NCBI GenBank assembly: GCA_017526525.1
Contig: JAFXRG010000019.1
Coordinates: 62,001 to 126,000, forward strand
DNA from: Clostridia bacterium
GTDB taxonomy: Bacteria > Bacillota > Clostridia > Christensenellales > Aristaeellaceae
Reading direction: 5' to 3'
Length of the DNA stretch: 64,000 nucleotides
The notes under the pieces are model-generated. The model was not told the origin of the DNA. It searched no databases and was given only the letters and a program-made list of their open reading frames with translations. Each line of letters starts with the position of its first letter. Positions within the stretch are counted from its first letter, which is position 1. Positions 25,071-34,159 of the stretch are shown in pieces. The position numbers were made by a program, and so were the translations under genes.

Positions 25071-26417
25071 TCAGTTATCATCGTCCACGACAACAAAATC
25101 CATATCGCGGACGAGGGTGGTGTGATCGAGGAATTCAAGATATTTGCTGCGGGTGGAAGCCCAGTTGATTTCCAGGGCGGACATGCTTGCAAAGTTGATG
25201 GAGCGGACATCCTCCTGGGCGGGCACCCTGAATTCCTCAATGGTGCAGTCACGAAGGTCATAGGCAATGGCGGCGGCATCCGTCATTTCCTTCAGGGACA
25301 TATTGGTGGTGTCGTTGTGTTGCATAATGCTGTTGGCAAGATCGTTGGCCTGATCCAGGGTAAACTTGCGGCAATGATCCGCCAGGGCGCTCAGCACATT
25401 CCGGACCCGCTGGGTACGCATGAAATCCGTGTCGCCCCGGCTGGATTTCCGAATACGCATATAAAGCAGCGCGGAATGGCCGGACATATGATAGGTACCG
25501 ACCGGAGCCCGGGCGTTTTTATAGACATCAGCTCCGGTCATAACCGCCAGACGCCCGTGATCATAGGAATACCAGCCTTTTTCGGAGGTTCCGTCCGGCA
25601 GGGTGATTTTCATGCTGCCGTTTTTTTCAAAGGTGGCTGTGGCATCTCCGGAACCGGGGAAGGAAACACTTCGGGCAACTTTTCCGTTTCCGGATTCCTG
25701 GAAGGCTGACGCAGGAAAGGAAAACTCCAGCTTCTGTCCTTTTGAGGTTTCATAGGAAAGGGTAAGGGGATCCCCATAAAGAGAATAGTAGCCTTCTGAC
25801 TTAATGACGGAATGACGGGGAACGGCATAACGGGAGAGATAGCCGATTTCATCCCGTGTCAGTTCGATTTCGACACCGTCCAGGCTGGGAAGGTCAATAA
25901 TGTCCTGAATCTGGGAGAAATTGAAAAGAATGTATTTTTCGATTTTGATTCCAAGATGCTGGCTGATGAGCCGGCAGAGGGCTTCCGGACCGTAATCGTT
26001 GTATACGTAATTGATGCGGCCGAAGGACTGCTTTTCGGGCGTGGTATCCGGCTTGAGAATGATCGCATCCCGGACGATGGAACACAGCATGATCCGCCGC
26101 GCTGCGGTATCCAGCGTCAGGATAACCATGCCGTCCGTGTTGCCGAAGAAATCCCGGCGATGGCCCTCTTCATCGGTGGGCGGGGCAATTCCTTCCGGAC
26201 GGGGCCTGGAGCGCCATTGATCAATGCACAGAAGAAGATAGTGATGCTGCCCGAGGCCGTTGTTTCCCAGTTCTTCCCAGGGAATTACGCTGATTTCTTC
26301 AGGAATGCGGACCAGCGGAACATCCGCATCGGCCCAGCCCTTTTCCGCGCCGGCGCAGGAGAAAGGCAAGAGAAGAGCGAACAGCAGACAGAGTAATTTA
26401 CGGAACAGGTGCAACAC
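25071..26417 (-). CDS. LytR-CpsA-Psr (LCP) family protein
   Basis: 448 residues from GTG at 26417 (AAGGAG 7 bases upstream); a TTG 18 bases earlier would put that ribosome site inside the gene. A signal peptide ends near AGAEKG. LCP features: NTDGMVILTLDTAARRIMLCSIVRDA (basic residue of the phosphate-binding site), INYVYNDYGPEAL, a late SRGDTDFMRTQRVRNVL with conserved Arg. LCP enzymes move polymers such as teichoic acid or capsule from a lipid carrier to peptidoglycan. The insertion at about residues 220-300 is longer than usual. It heads the operon with the zinc-ribbon and DUF3298 genes. Confidence 0.85.
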   Translation of the reverse strand: MLHLFRKLLCLLFALLLPFSCAGAEKGWADADVPLVRIPEEISVIPWEELGNNGLGQHHYLLLCIDQWRSRPRPEGIAPPTDEEGHRRDFFGNTDGMVILTLDTAARRIMLCSIVRDAIILKPDTTPEKQSFGRINYVYNDYGPEALCRLISQHLGIKIEKYILFNFSQIQDIIDLPSLDGVEIELTRDEIGYLSRYAVPRHSVIKSEGYYSLYGDPLTLSYETSKGQKLEFSFPASAFQESGNGKVARSVSFPGSGDATATFEKNGSMKITLPDGTSEKGWYSYDHGRLAVMTGADVYKNARAPVGTYHMSGHSALLYMRIRKSSRGDTDFMRTQRVRNVLSALADHCRKFTLDQANDLANSIMQHNDTTNMSLKEMTDAAAIAYDLRDCTIEEFRVPAQEDVRSINFASMSALEINWASTRSKYLEFLDHTTLVRDMDFVVVDDDN

Positions 26418-26456
26418 CGAACATCTCCTTCGCAATGCATAATGGAAAGATATTTT

Positions 26457-26462
26457 ATTATA
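26457..26462 (-). promoter_or_regulatory. candidate -10 box for the LCP operon
   Basis: TATAAT read leftward at 26462-26457, about 40 bases before the GTG. The hexamer 17 bases upstream is TTCCGT, a poor -35 match. Confidence 0.35.
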
Positions 26463-26493
26463 CTATAAATATGTTTAAAACGGAAATGTAAAT

Positions 26494-26521
26494 TTGATTT
26501 TGAGGAAAAGGATGGTATAAT
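26494..26521 (+). promoter_or_regulatory. extended -10 promoter of the FAD oxidoreductase gene
   Basis: TTGATT (26494-26499), a 16-base spacer and TGGTATAAT (TATAAT at 26516-26521 with an upstream TG). Predicted start near 26528, about 32 bases before the ATG. Confidence 0.65.
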
Positions 26522-26559
26522 CCCATGGTAAAAGAATATTTTCAGGAGCATGAAGAATC

Positions 26560-27933
26560 ATGGATTACAATGTTCTGATTATCGGAGCGGGACCGGGCGG
26601 GATTTTCACCGCCTATGAGCTGACACACCGGGCAGGACGTCCGCTGAAAACAGCTGTATTTGAACTGGGAAATCCTCTGAACCGGCGCAAGTGTCCGATC
26701 GACGGTGAAAAGATCAGGAGCTGCGTTCGCTGCAAAACCTGTTCCATTATGAGCGGGTTCGGCGGGGCCGGTGCTTTTTCTGACGGAAAATACAATATTA
26801 CCAATGATTTCGGCGGCAGCCTTCATGAACATGTCGGAAAGGCCCGCGCGCTTGAACTGATGCGCTACGTGGACGAAATAAACCTTAAATACGGCGGGGA
26901 AGGCACAAAGCTTTATTCAACCGCCAACAGCGCGATCAAGCAGATGTGCCTGCAGCACGGCCTTCATCTTCTGGATGCTCAGGTCCGGCATCTGGGAACG
27001 GATATCAATTACATTGTCCTTGAAAACCTGTTCAACGATCTGAAGGAAAAAGTTGAATTCCGGTTTGATACTCCTGTGGACAGGGTGGAACGTATTGAGG
27101 GCGGATACCGTGTATTTCTGGAAGACGGAACATCCGTGACGGCGGAAAACTGTGTGATCTCCGTTGGACGCAGCGGAAGCAAATGGATGGAAGGAATCTG
27201 CCGGAACATGGGGATTCCAACAAAAAGCAACCGGGTCGATATCGGGGTCCGGGTGGAACTGCCGGCAGAAGTATTCCGCCATCTGACCGATGAGCTGTAC
27301 GAAAGCAAAATCGTTTACCGAACGGAAAAATTTGAGGATCTGGTGCGCACTTTCTGCATGAATCCTCACGGTGCGGTTGTCAGTGAGAACACCAACGGAA
27401 TTGTGACGGTGAACGGACACAGCTTTGAGGATCCGTCCCGTCATACGGAGAACACGAATTTTGCCCTGCTGGTGAGCAAGCATTTCAGCGAACCGTTCAA
27501 GGATTCAAACGGTTACGGTGAGAGCATTGCACGGCTCAGCAACATGCTGGGAGGCGGTGTCATTGTACAGAGGTTCGGGGATCTGGTAAGGGGAAGAAGA
27601 AGCACACCCGGACGGATTGCCGATTCCTTTGTGACACCGACGCTTTCTGCTACTCCGGGGGATCTGAGCCTGGTGATTCCGAAAAGGATTCTGGACGGTA
27701 TCATTGAAATGATCTATGCTCTGGACAAAATTGCGCCAGGCACAGCGAACGATGATACGCTGCTGTACGGTGTTGAGGTCAAGTTTTACAACATGGAAGT
27801 GGAACTGGATGAGAACCTGCAAACCCAGTATCCTGGGCTGTATGTGATCGGCGACGGAAGCGGCGTGACCCACAGCCTGAGCCATGCCAGCGCCAGCGGA
27901 GTGCATGTGGCGAGACAGATTCTTTCGAAATAG
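26560..27933 (+). CDS. FAD-dependent dehydrogenase (COG2509-like)
   Basis: 457 residues. FAD-binding dinucleotide motif GAGPGGIFTAYEL (8-20), a cysteine-rich loop (RKCPIDGEKIRSCVRCKTC), then IMSGFGGAGAFSDGKYN, typical of the uncharacterised COG2509 flavoprotein family. The C-terminal GDGSGVTHSLSHASASGVH closes the FAD domain. Reaction unknown; the cysteines could be redox-active or bind a metal. No signal peptide. Monocistronic with its own promoter, followed by the convergent tmcAL gene only 2 bases after its stop. Confidence 0.85.
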   Translation: MDYNVLIIGAGPGGIFTAYELTHRAGRPLKTAVFELGNPLNRRKCPIDGEKIRSCVRCKTCSIMSGFGGAGAFSDGKYNITNDFGGSLHEHVGKARALELMRYVDEINLKYGGEGTKLYSTANSAIKQMCLQHGLHLLDAQVRHLGTDINYIVLENLFNDLKEKVEFRFDTPVDRVERIEGGYRVFLEDGTSVTAENCVISVGRSGSKWMEGICRNMGIPTKSNRVDIGVRVELPAEVFRHLTDELYESKIVYRTEKFEDLVRTFCMNPHGAVVSENTNGIVTVNGHSFEDPSRHTENTNFALLVSKHFSEPFKDSNGYGESIARLSNMLGGGVIVQRFGDLVRGRRSTPGRIADSFVTPTLSATPGDLSLVIPKRILDGIIEMIYALDKIAPGTANDDTLLYGVEVKFYNMEVELDENLQTQYPGLYVIGDGSGVTHSLSHASASGVHVARQILSK

Positions 27934-27935
27934 TC

Positions 27936-29105
27936 TCAGCGGACGGTAACCACTTTCCGCGTCAGGAACCATGAATCCGGCAATCCGCAGATCTGACTCC
28001 AGACACGCCAGGCTTCAAGATCGGCAGGGCATGCGGAAGAACACCAGTTTGTCATATCGGATATCTGAACCGGGCCCTTCTTCCAGATACCATTCAGAGA
28101 AGGGCTTTTTCTGATGCCCAGAAGAAGTGCGGAGGCAGGAAGCGGCAGGGAGGAAAGCTGTTTGGCTGTGATGTGAAGCAGGGCAGAAGTGCATATCCGG
28201 CTGATCCGGGAGGACGAATAACGCCGGCCGGTCAGCAGCGAGATCAGTTTCTCCCGGGAATTTGCCCGGGCAGCAGCTTTCAGCAGGGCATTTTCCAGCC
28301 CTTCGGAACAATCCGGAAGCGCAGCGGCTTCCGTCGGCGTCATGGAACGAAGCCTGGAAAGAAGAAGGGCGTCCAGGCAGGCTGAATCCGGGATGTATCC
28401 GGAAAGAAAAACAGATTGCACCGCCTTGCGGGACGGAACAGGAAGGGCCTCCAGGGCATTTCCCCAGGCACCGCGACGAAAGGCGCTGCGCAGGGCGGAT
28501 GCTGAAGGAGCTTCCGGATCAACCCGGTCCGAATGATAGGCGCCGCTTCGGGATACCGGAACGGGAACCAGGGACAGGCTGAGCCTGCGAAGAGCCCGAA
28601 GATAGCATACAGCCAGAATGTTATTGGGATGTTCCAGAACTGAACCGCTTTCGGGAAAACATCTGTTCACAGCCGCTGAAAGGGCGGCAGGATAACCGAA
28701 GCCCTCCCGAAGATGGGCGTGAAGGGATTCGTTCAGGGTGGAAGACGGGTTTTCCAGCAGATCTGCGGTGCGCTGAAGCAGGGACAGGTCGGCATTTTCG
28801 GCGCCGAAGGCCAAATGGGTTGCCCCAAGGGAAGCGAGAAGGGAAACCGCCCCAAGAGCATAATGCTCCGCATCCCGGACCGTCCAGCACACCGGCAGGG
28901 AAAAAACCGCATCCGCCCCGGCTGCAAGCGCGCATTCCGCGCGCAGGAAGGGGGACAGCAGCGCCGGTTCTCCGCGCTGCTTGAAAGGACCGGAAAGCGC
29001 TACCAGCACCGCGGACGGAAGGATCGTTTCAACGGCGGTCCGCAGATGGCGCAGATGTCCGTTGTGGAACGGATCATACTCCGCAATGATTCCGAGAACG
29101 GACAT
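27936..29105 (-). CDS. tmcAL: tRNA(Met) cytidine acetate ligase
   Basis: 389 residues. TmcAL (formerly YlbM) uses ATP and free acetate to acetylate cytidine 34 of elongator tRNA(Met). The nucleotidyltransferase start GIIAEYDPFHNGHLRHL carries the HXGH motif (residues 13-16), followed by VALSGPFKQRGEPALL and FGAENADL. The C-terminal half is helical. ATG at 29105 has AAGGAGG upstream; the longer frame begins in the ackA promoter region. Divergent from ackA, the enzyme that interconverts acetate and acetyl phosphate. Confidence 0.9.
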   Translation of the reverse strand: MSVLGIIAEYDPFHNGHLRHLRTAVETILPSAVLVALSGPFKQRGEPALLSPFLRAECALAAGADAVFSLPVCWTVRDAEHYALGAVSLLASLGATHLAFGAENADLSLLQRTADLLENPSSTLNESLHAHLREGFGYPAALSAAVNRCFPESGSVLEHPNNILAVCYLRALRRLSLSLVPVPVSRSGAYHSDRVDPEAPSASALRSAFRRGAWGNALEALPVPSRKAVQSVFLSGYIPDSACLDALLLSRLRSMTPTEAAALPDCSEGLENALLKAAARANSREKLISLLTGRRYSSSRISRICTSALLHITAKQLSSLPLPASALLLGIRKSPSLNGIWKKGPVQISDMTNWCSSACPADLEAWRVWSQICGLPDSWFLTRKVVTVR

Positions 29106-29258
29106 GGAACCTCCTTTCCTCCGCAACGGCTGAAGAATGAAGCCGCGGGGATACGCATTTTTGCAGCCGGAATGACCGTGCAGATGCATTTTGTCTGAGT
29201 GTAGCATGAAGGGTAAAGATTTTCAATCAATCGTCTTTCTTTTCCGGGGAAAAGCGTG

Positions 29259-29264
29259 TATAAT
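29259..29264 (+). promoter_or_regulatory. -10 box of ackA
   Basis: TATAAT at 29259-29264 is preceded by TTTCTT 17 bases upstream, a weak -35. Predicted start near 29271, about 28 bases before the ATG. Confidence 0.42.
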
Positions 29265-29298
29265 AAATTTTACCTATGAATGCAAAGGAGAGTTTGAA

Positions 29299-30537
29299 AT
29301 GAAAATTCTGGTTGTAAACGCGGGTTCTTCCTCCCTGAAATATCAGCTGATTGACATGGACGGCGAGAAGGAACTGGCAAAAGGCCTGGTGGAGCGTATC
29401 GGAATCGAAGGAAGCCGCCTGAAACACAGTGCAGGAGAAAAGAAAACCGAGATTGCACAGGAGATTCCGGATCATGAAGCCGCCGCCCAGCTGATGCTGA
29501 AAATTCTGCAGGATCCTGAATACGGCGTGATCAAAAGCACGGATGAAATCGGTGCGGTTGGCCATCGGGTGCTGCACGGAGGCAGCGCGTTTACGGCTTC
29601 CGTTATAGTCAATGAGGCTGCAAAACAGGCCATTCGCGACTGCTTCCCCCTGGGACCGCTTCACAATCCGGCGAACCTGATGGGAATCGAAGCCTGCGAA
29701 AAGGTTATGAAAGGAACGCCCCAGGTGGCTGTGTTTGATACAGCGTTCCATCAGACAATGCCTCCGAAAGCTTATATGTACGGCGTTCCCAAAATGTACG
29801 AGGAAAAGCTGCATGTACGCCGCTACGGCTTTCACGGCACCAGCCATCGCTATGTGAGCCGCCGGGTATGCGAATTCCTGGGAATCAGTCCGGAAGGCAA
29901 AAAGATCATTATCTGCCACCTGGGGAACGGAAGCAGCCTCAGCGCCGTTATGGACGGAAAGTGCCAGGATACTTCCATGGGCCTGACGCCTCTTGAAGGA
30001 CTGCTGATGGGAACCCGGTGCGGCAGCTGCGATCCTGCGGTGGTACAGTTTATTGCCAATAATCCCCTGAAGGAAGACGGAACACCTCTGGGACATGCCA
30101 TCAGCGTGGATGAAGTGCTGACGATGATGAACAAAAAGAGCGGACTGCTGGGCATCAGCGGAAAGAGCAGCGACTGCCGGGATATCGACGATCTGGCGGA
30201 TGCCGGAGATCCGGATGCTTCACTTGCCCGGGAAATGCTGATTTACGGAATCAAGAAATATATCGGTTCTTACGCGGCCGCCATGGGTGGTGTGGATATT
30301 ATCGTGTTTACCGCCGGAATCGGGGAAAACAATGCGTATCTGAGAGAACGCGTGATTGACGGCCTCGGATTCATGGGCGCAAAAATCGATCCGGAAAAAA
30401 ACAAGACCCGCAGCGAGGCTGTGATTTCTGCAGATGACAGCCGGGTGACCGTGTGTGTCATCCCGACAAACGAAGAAATCATGATTGCCCGGGACACGCT
30501 GGATCTGGTTACCACCGGAAAAGTCCGGGACAACTGA
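29299..30537 (+). CDS. ackA: acetate kinase
   Basis: 412 residues, standard length. It interconverts acetyl phosphate + ADP and acetate + ATP, the main ATP-yielding end step of fermentation. Motifs: N-terminal VNAGSSSLKYQL, HRVLHGG (about 90), VFDTAFHQTMP (about 148), RRYGFHGTSHRYV, and the phosphate loop CHLGNGSS. C-terminal FTAGIGENNAYLRERV. ATG at 29299 has AAAGGAG 8 bases upstream; the 36 extra upstream codons lie in the promoter. I saw no pta gene in this window. Confidence 0.97.
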   Translation: MKILVVNAGSSSLKYQLIDMDGEKELAKGLVERIGIEGSRLKHSAGEKKTEIAQEIPDHEAAAQLMLKILQDPEYGVIKSTDEIGAVGHRVLHGGSAFTASVIVNEAAKQAIRDCFPLGPLHNPANLMGIEACEKVMKGTPQVAVFDTAFHQTMPPKAYMYGVPKMYEEKLHVRRYGFHGTSHRYVSRRVCEFLGISPEGKKIIICHLGNGSSLSAVMDGKCQDTSMGLTPLEGLLMGTRCGSCDPAVVQFIANNPLKEDGTPLGHAISVDEVLTMMNKKSGLLGISGKSSDCRDIDDLADAGDPDASLAREMLIYGIKKYIGSYAAAMGGVDIIVFTAGIGENNAYLRERVIDGLGFMGAKIDPEKNKTRSEAVISADDSRVTVCVIPTNEEIMIARDTLDLVTTGKVRDN

Positions 30538-30567
30538 ACAGAATGCCGAAAAGGGTTAAAAAGATTG

Positions 30568-30596
30568 TTGACAAACGATTTGGAAACATTTATAAT
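30568..30596 (+). promoter_or_regulatory. consensus sigma-A promoter for yceD-rpmF
   Basis: TTGACA (30568-30573), a 17-base spacer and TATAAT (30591-30596), a perfect match to both boxes. Predicted start near 30603, 22 bases before the yceD ATG. Confidence 0.9.
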
Positions 30597-30624
30597 GTCA
30601 AACGGTCACTTTTGAGGTGAGGAC

Positions 30625-31116
30625 ATGAAGCTTGATGTAGCAGATGCTTTATCTCATCCCGGTCAGGAGTATCTTTTTTCCGGAACGCAGGCCATTGCGG
30701 ATCAGGAAATTTCCGGGGACATCGTCCGGCTGGATGATTGTCAGACGGAAGGATGCTTTATGGCAGATGAAGAAGGAAACATTGCGGTAAAAGGCAAGCT
30801 CAGGACTGTTGCCCATGCCCCGTGCGCCAATTGTCTCGAAGAAGCAACGGCTGAAGTTGAAAATGACTTCGACGAAGTGTTTCTGCGAAACGGCGATCCC
30901 GAGGATGATGAAATCTTTGCCTATGAAGGGCATGAGGTTTCCCTGGACAAACTGGTTATGTCATACGCCGTCATGGCTCTGCCAATCCGATTTCTTTGCA
31001 GAAAGGATTGTCCGGGCTTTGAATACAGGGACCCGGATGCAATCCGATCTGAACCGGGAATTCAGTTTCCGTTTGCAGGATTGCAGCAAATGCTCGATAA
31101 CAATGAGGAGGTGTGA
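30625..31116 (+). CDS. yceD: YceD/DUF177 family protein
   Basis: 163 residues. DUF177 proteins lie almost always upstream of rpmF and act in 23S rRNA processing or large-subunit assembly. Visible: ANCLEEATAEVENDFDEVF and a C-terminal RFLCRKDCPGF with paired cysteines, matching the family. Strongly acidic. Start ATG with GAGG upstream. Three bases before rpmF, so the pair is co-transcribed from the consensus promoter. Confidence 0.9.
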   Translation: MKLDVADALSHPGQEYLFSGTQAIADQEISGDIVRLDDCQTEGCFMADEEGNIAVKGKLRTVAHAPCANCLEEATAEVENDFDEVFLRNGDPEDDEIFAYEGHEVSLDKLVMSYAVMALPIRFLCRKDCPGFEYRDPDAIRSEPGIQFPFAGLQQMLDNNEEV

Positions 31117-31119
31117 ATC

Positions 31120-31311
31120 ATGGCTGTTCCGAAGGGGAAAATATCTAAGGCTCGCAAACACAGCCGCCGCGCCAACTGGAAGCTGGCTCTGCCGGGGATC
31201 AGTGAATGCCCTCAGTGCCATCAGATGAAGCTGGCTCATCGCGTGTGCAAGCATTGCGGTTACTATAAGGGCGTCCAGGTCGTCAATATGGACGAAGAAA
31301 AGAACGCCTGA
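31120..31311 (+). CDS. rpmF: 50S ribosomal protein L32
   Basis: 63 residues: MAVPKGKISKARKHSRRANW, then the zinc knuckles CPQC (residues 29-32) and CKHCG (about 45-49). It is the zinc-binding C+ form of L32. GAGGAGG stands just before the ATG, in the last codons of yceD. Confidence 0.97.
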   Translation: MAVPKGKISKARKHSRRANWKLALPGISECPQCHQMKLAHRVCKHCGYYKGVQVVNMDEEKNA

Positions 31312-31344
31312 TTGTCGACTGCTTTTTTACACCGGGACTTTTTG

Positions 31345-31373
31345 CAGCTCCGCCCATCAGGGTCGGAGCTGTT
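31345..31373 (+). terminator. hairpin between rpmF and valS
   Basis: CAGCTCCG and CGGAGCTG form a perfect 8-bp stem around 11 bases, followed by TTTGCGTT. The T-run is poor, so it may be a weak terminator or just a leader structure of valS. Confidence 0.32.
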
Positions 31374-31399
31374 TGCGTTCACAGAAGGAGGGACTTGAC

Positions 31400-34054
31400 A
31401 TGGAAAAGAAAATGACCGGCGCCGACATGGAAACCAGATTTAATCCGCAGGCAATTGAAGCCGATCTCTATAAGGCGTGGGAAGAAGCCGGCGCTTTCAC
31501 CGCCCATCGGCAGGAAGGGAAAAAGCCTTTCACCATCGTCATGCCGCCGCCCAACATTACCGGACAGCTGCATATGGGCCATGCCATGGACTGTGTTCTT
31601 CAGGATGCTCCGATCCGGTATCACCGGATGAAGGGGGATCCTACCCTTTGGCTGCCGGGTACGGATCATGCCGCCATTGCAACGGAAGTCAGGATTGTGG
31701 ATGCCATGCGGAAGGAAGGGCTGACCAAAAAGGACATCGGGCGTGAAGCTTTTCTGGAACGTGCCTGGAACTGGAAAAAAGAGTACGGCGGACGCATTGT
31801 GCATCAGCAGCGCAAAATGGGGATCAGCTGTGACTGGAGCCGGGAACGCTTTACCATGGATGAAGGCTGCAGCCGCGCGGTTCGCGAAGTGTTTGTCAGC
31901 CTGTATGAAAAAGGCCTTATTTACCGCGGAAACCGTATGATCAACTGGTGTCCTGCCTGCCGCAGCGCACTGAGTGACGCGGAAGTGGTGTATAAGGAAC
32001 AGGCCAGCCATCTGTGGTATATCCGCTATCCGGGTGCTGACGGAAGTGAAGGTGTCGTGGTGGCCACAACCCGGCCCGAAACCATGCTGGGCGACACCGG
32101 CGTGGCGGTGAATCCTTCCGATGAACGATATACGGAAATCGTGGGCAGGAAGGTTATTTTGCCCATTGTGAACAAAGAAATCCCGGTTGTTGCGGACAAC
32201 TACGTGGAAAAAGAGTTCGGTACCGGTGCTGTCAAAATGACGCCGGCACATGACCCGAACGATTATGAAGTGGCACAGCGGCACAACCTGGAGATCATTA
32301 ATGTAACCAATGATGACGGCACTATGAATGAAAACGCCGGGCGGTTTGCGGGGATGGATCCGATGGCATGCCGGAAGGCTGTGGTGGAAGAGCTTGAAAA
32401 GCTGGGTCTGCTGGTGAAAATTGAAGATTACAGTCATAATGTGGGATTCTGTTACAGACATGAATCCACGCCGGTGGAGCCAAGGCTGAGCGAACAGTGG
32501 TTTGTCAAAATGAAGACGCTGGCGGAACCGGCTATTGCGGCGGTAAGGGAAGGAAAAACCAGGTTTGTTCCGGACCGATTCAGCAAACTTTACTTCAACT
32601 GGATGGAAAACATCCGTGACTGGTGCATCAGCCGTCAGCTTTGGTGGGGACACCGGATTCCTGTATGGTATTGTGACGACTGCGGCGAGATGACCGTAAG
32701 CCGGGAAGACCCGGCCGTGTGCCCGAAGTGCGGCGGAAAGCTTCACCAGGATGAAGATGTGCTGGACACCTGGTTCTCCTCCGCGCTGTGGCCTTTCTCA
32801 ACCCTCGGATGGCCGGACAATACAGAGGATCTGAAGTATTTCTATCCGACCAATATGCTGGTAACCGGCTATGATATTATCACGTTCTGGGTCTCCCGGA
32901 TGATGGTTGCCGGCATCGAAAACATGGGGGAGGCACCCTTTGAAACAGTACTGATCCATGGTCTTGTAAGGGACGAGCAGGGCCGGAAGATGTCCAAATC
33001 CCTGGGCAATGGCGTGGATCCGCTGGAAGTTATTGATGAATACGGCGCAGACGCGCTTCGCTTCAGTCTTGTTATGGGAGTCAGCCCCGGAAATGATACC
33101 CGCTACAGCCGGGATAAGGTTGAGGCAGCACGTAATTTTGCCAACAAGGTTTGGAATGCCAGCCGTTTCGTGCTGATGAATGTAAACGAACGGAAAGACT
33201 TTGAAACCGGGAAGCTTGAAACGGCAGACAAGTGGATTCTCAGCAGGCTGCAGGAAGCCATCCGGGACGTGTCCGACCATATGGAGGACGGCGATTTCGG
33301 ACTGGCTGCCACAAAGATTTATGATTTTGCCTGGAGTGAATTCTGCGACTGGTATATTGAGCTGAGCAAAAGCAGGCTGCTGGGTGAGGACGGGGAAAGC
33401 AAGGAAACCGTAAAAGCCGTTCTTCTGTATGTGCTTGAGAATCTGCTGAAGCTGCTTCATCCCTTTATGCCGTTCCTGACGGAGCAGGTCTATAAGTATC
33501 TTCCCGGAACGGAAGGATTCCTGATGCTGCAGAAATGGCCTGAAATCCGGAAGGATTTTGCCTTCGGCGAGGACGAGCAGAAGATGCAGGGAATCATGGA
33601 AATTATCCGTACGGTACGGAATCTGCGAAGCGAAATGAATGTGGCGCCCTCCAAACGCACGCATCTGGTGCTGCTGCCGGCAGAAGGATGGGCGGAAACG
33701 CTGCAGGGAGGCGAAGGATACTTCCGCAGACTGGCTGGAGCCTCCGAAAGCAGGCTGATCAGCAATCGCAATGAAGTGACCGAAAAAACGGTATCTGCCG
33801 TTACTGCGGCAGGCGAGCTGTTTATTCCGCTGGGTGAACTTGTGGATTTTGAAAAAGAAATTGCCCGGATGGAAAAAGAACTGGAGAATCTTCAGAAAGA
33901 AATGAACCGGTCCAAAGGCATGCTGAACAATCAGGGATTTATTGCCAAGGCGCCGGCTCAGCTGGTTCAGCAGGAAAGGGACAAGCTGGAGGCTGCTCAG
34001 GCTAAGGCGAAGGCCCTGGAAAACAGAATCGCTGAACTGAAGGAAAGCATCTGA
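31400..34054 (+). CDS. valS: valyl-tRNA synthetase
   Basis: 884 residues, normal ValRS. Class I signature QLHMGHAMDC (HIGH-type, about residue 50) and GRKMSKSLGNG (KMSKS, about 530), the editing domain between (TRPETMLGDTGVAV, GTGAVKMTPAHDPNDYEV), anticodon domain and a C-terminal coiled coil (about 790-884, ending with FEKEIARMEKELENLQKE). ATG at 31400 has AAGGAGG 9 bases upstream; an earlier in-frame start at 31373 lies in the leader. No T-box is visible in the short upstream region. Its transcript meets a long hairpin at 34075. Confidence 0.97.
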   Translation: MEKKMTGADMETRFNPQAIEADLYKAWEEAGAFTAHRQEGKKPFTIVMPPPNITGQLHMGHAMDCVLQDAPIRYHRMKGDPTLWLPGTDHAAIATEVRIVDAMRKEGLTKKDIGREAFLERAWNWKKEYGGRIVHQQRKMGISCDWSRERFTMDEGCSRAVREVFVSLYEKGLIYRGNRMINWCPACRSALSDAEVVYKEQASHLWYIRYPGADGSEGVVVATTRPETMLGDTGVAVNPSDERYTEIVGRKVILPIVNKEIPVVADNYVEKEFGTGAVKMTPAHDPNDYEVAQRHNLEIINVTNDDGTMNENAGRFAGMDPMACRKAVVEELEKLGLLVKIEDYSHNVGFCYRHESTPVEPRLSEQWFVKMKTLAEPAIAAVREGKTRFVPDRFSKLYFNWMENIRDWCISRQLWWGHRIPVWYCDDCGEMTVSREDPAVCPKCGGKLHQDEDVLDTWFSSALWPFSTLGWPDNTEDLKYFYPTNMLVTGYDIITFWVSRMMVAGIENMGEAPFETVLIHGLVRDEQGRKMSKSLGNGVDPLEVIDEYGADALRFSLVMGVSPGNDTRYSRDKVEAARNFANKVWNASRFVLMNVNERKDFETGKLETADKWILSRLQEAIRDVSDHMEDGDFGLAATKIYDFAWSEFCDWYIELSKSRLLGEDGESKETVKAVLLYVLENLLKLLHPFMPFLTEQVYKYLPGTEGFLMLQKWPEIRKDFAFGEDEQKMQGIMEIIRTVRNLRSEMNVAPSKRTHLVLLPAEGWAETLQGGEGYFRRLAGASESRLISNRNEVTEKTVSAVTAAGELFIPLGELVDFEKEIARMEKELENLQKEMNRSKGMLNNQGFIAKAPAQLVQQERDKLEAAQAKAKALENRIAELKESI

Positions 34055-34074
34055 AGCAAACGGAAAGCATAACC

Positions 34075-34139
34075 GGTCATCCTGGCGAAGGGGAGAAGGG
34101 TCATTCATTTCTCCGCTTCGTTCAGGATGACCCGTTTTT
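34075..34139 (+). terminator. long hairpin terminator after valS
   Basis: GGTCATCCTG (34075-34084) pairs with CAGGATGACC (34123-34132); inner arms CGAAG/CTTCG and GGAGA/TCTCC extend the stem with small mismatches. CGTTTTT follows. The composition (GTCATCCTG..GCGAAG) resembles dispersed palindromic repeats seen in many bacterial genomes, so it may be a mobile repeat used as terminator. Confidence 0.68.
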
Positions 34140-34159
34140 GAAAGCGGAAAGAGAGCATT

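Noticed and set aside
31312-31399. Possible T-box leader before valS
   Set aside because: Only 88 bases, with no specifier loop or the conserved T-box sequence; one 8-bp hairpin only.
31379-32746. 455-codon - strand frame opposite the first half of valS
   Set aside because: Same kind of antisense shadow; it crosses the valS start region without its own promoter or ribosome site.
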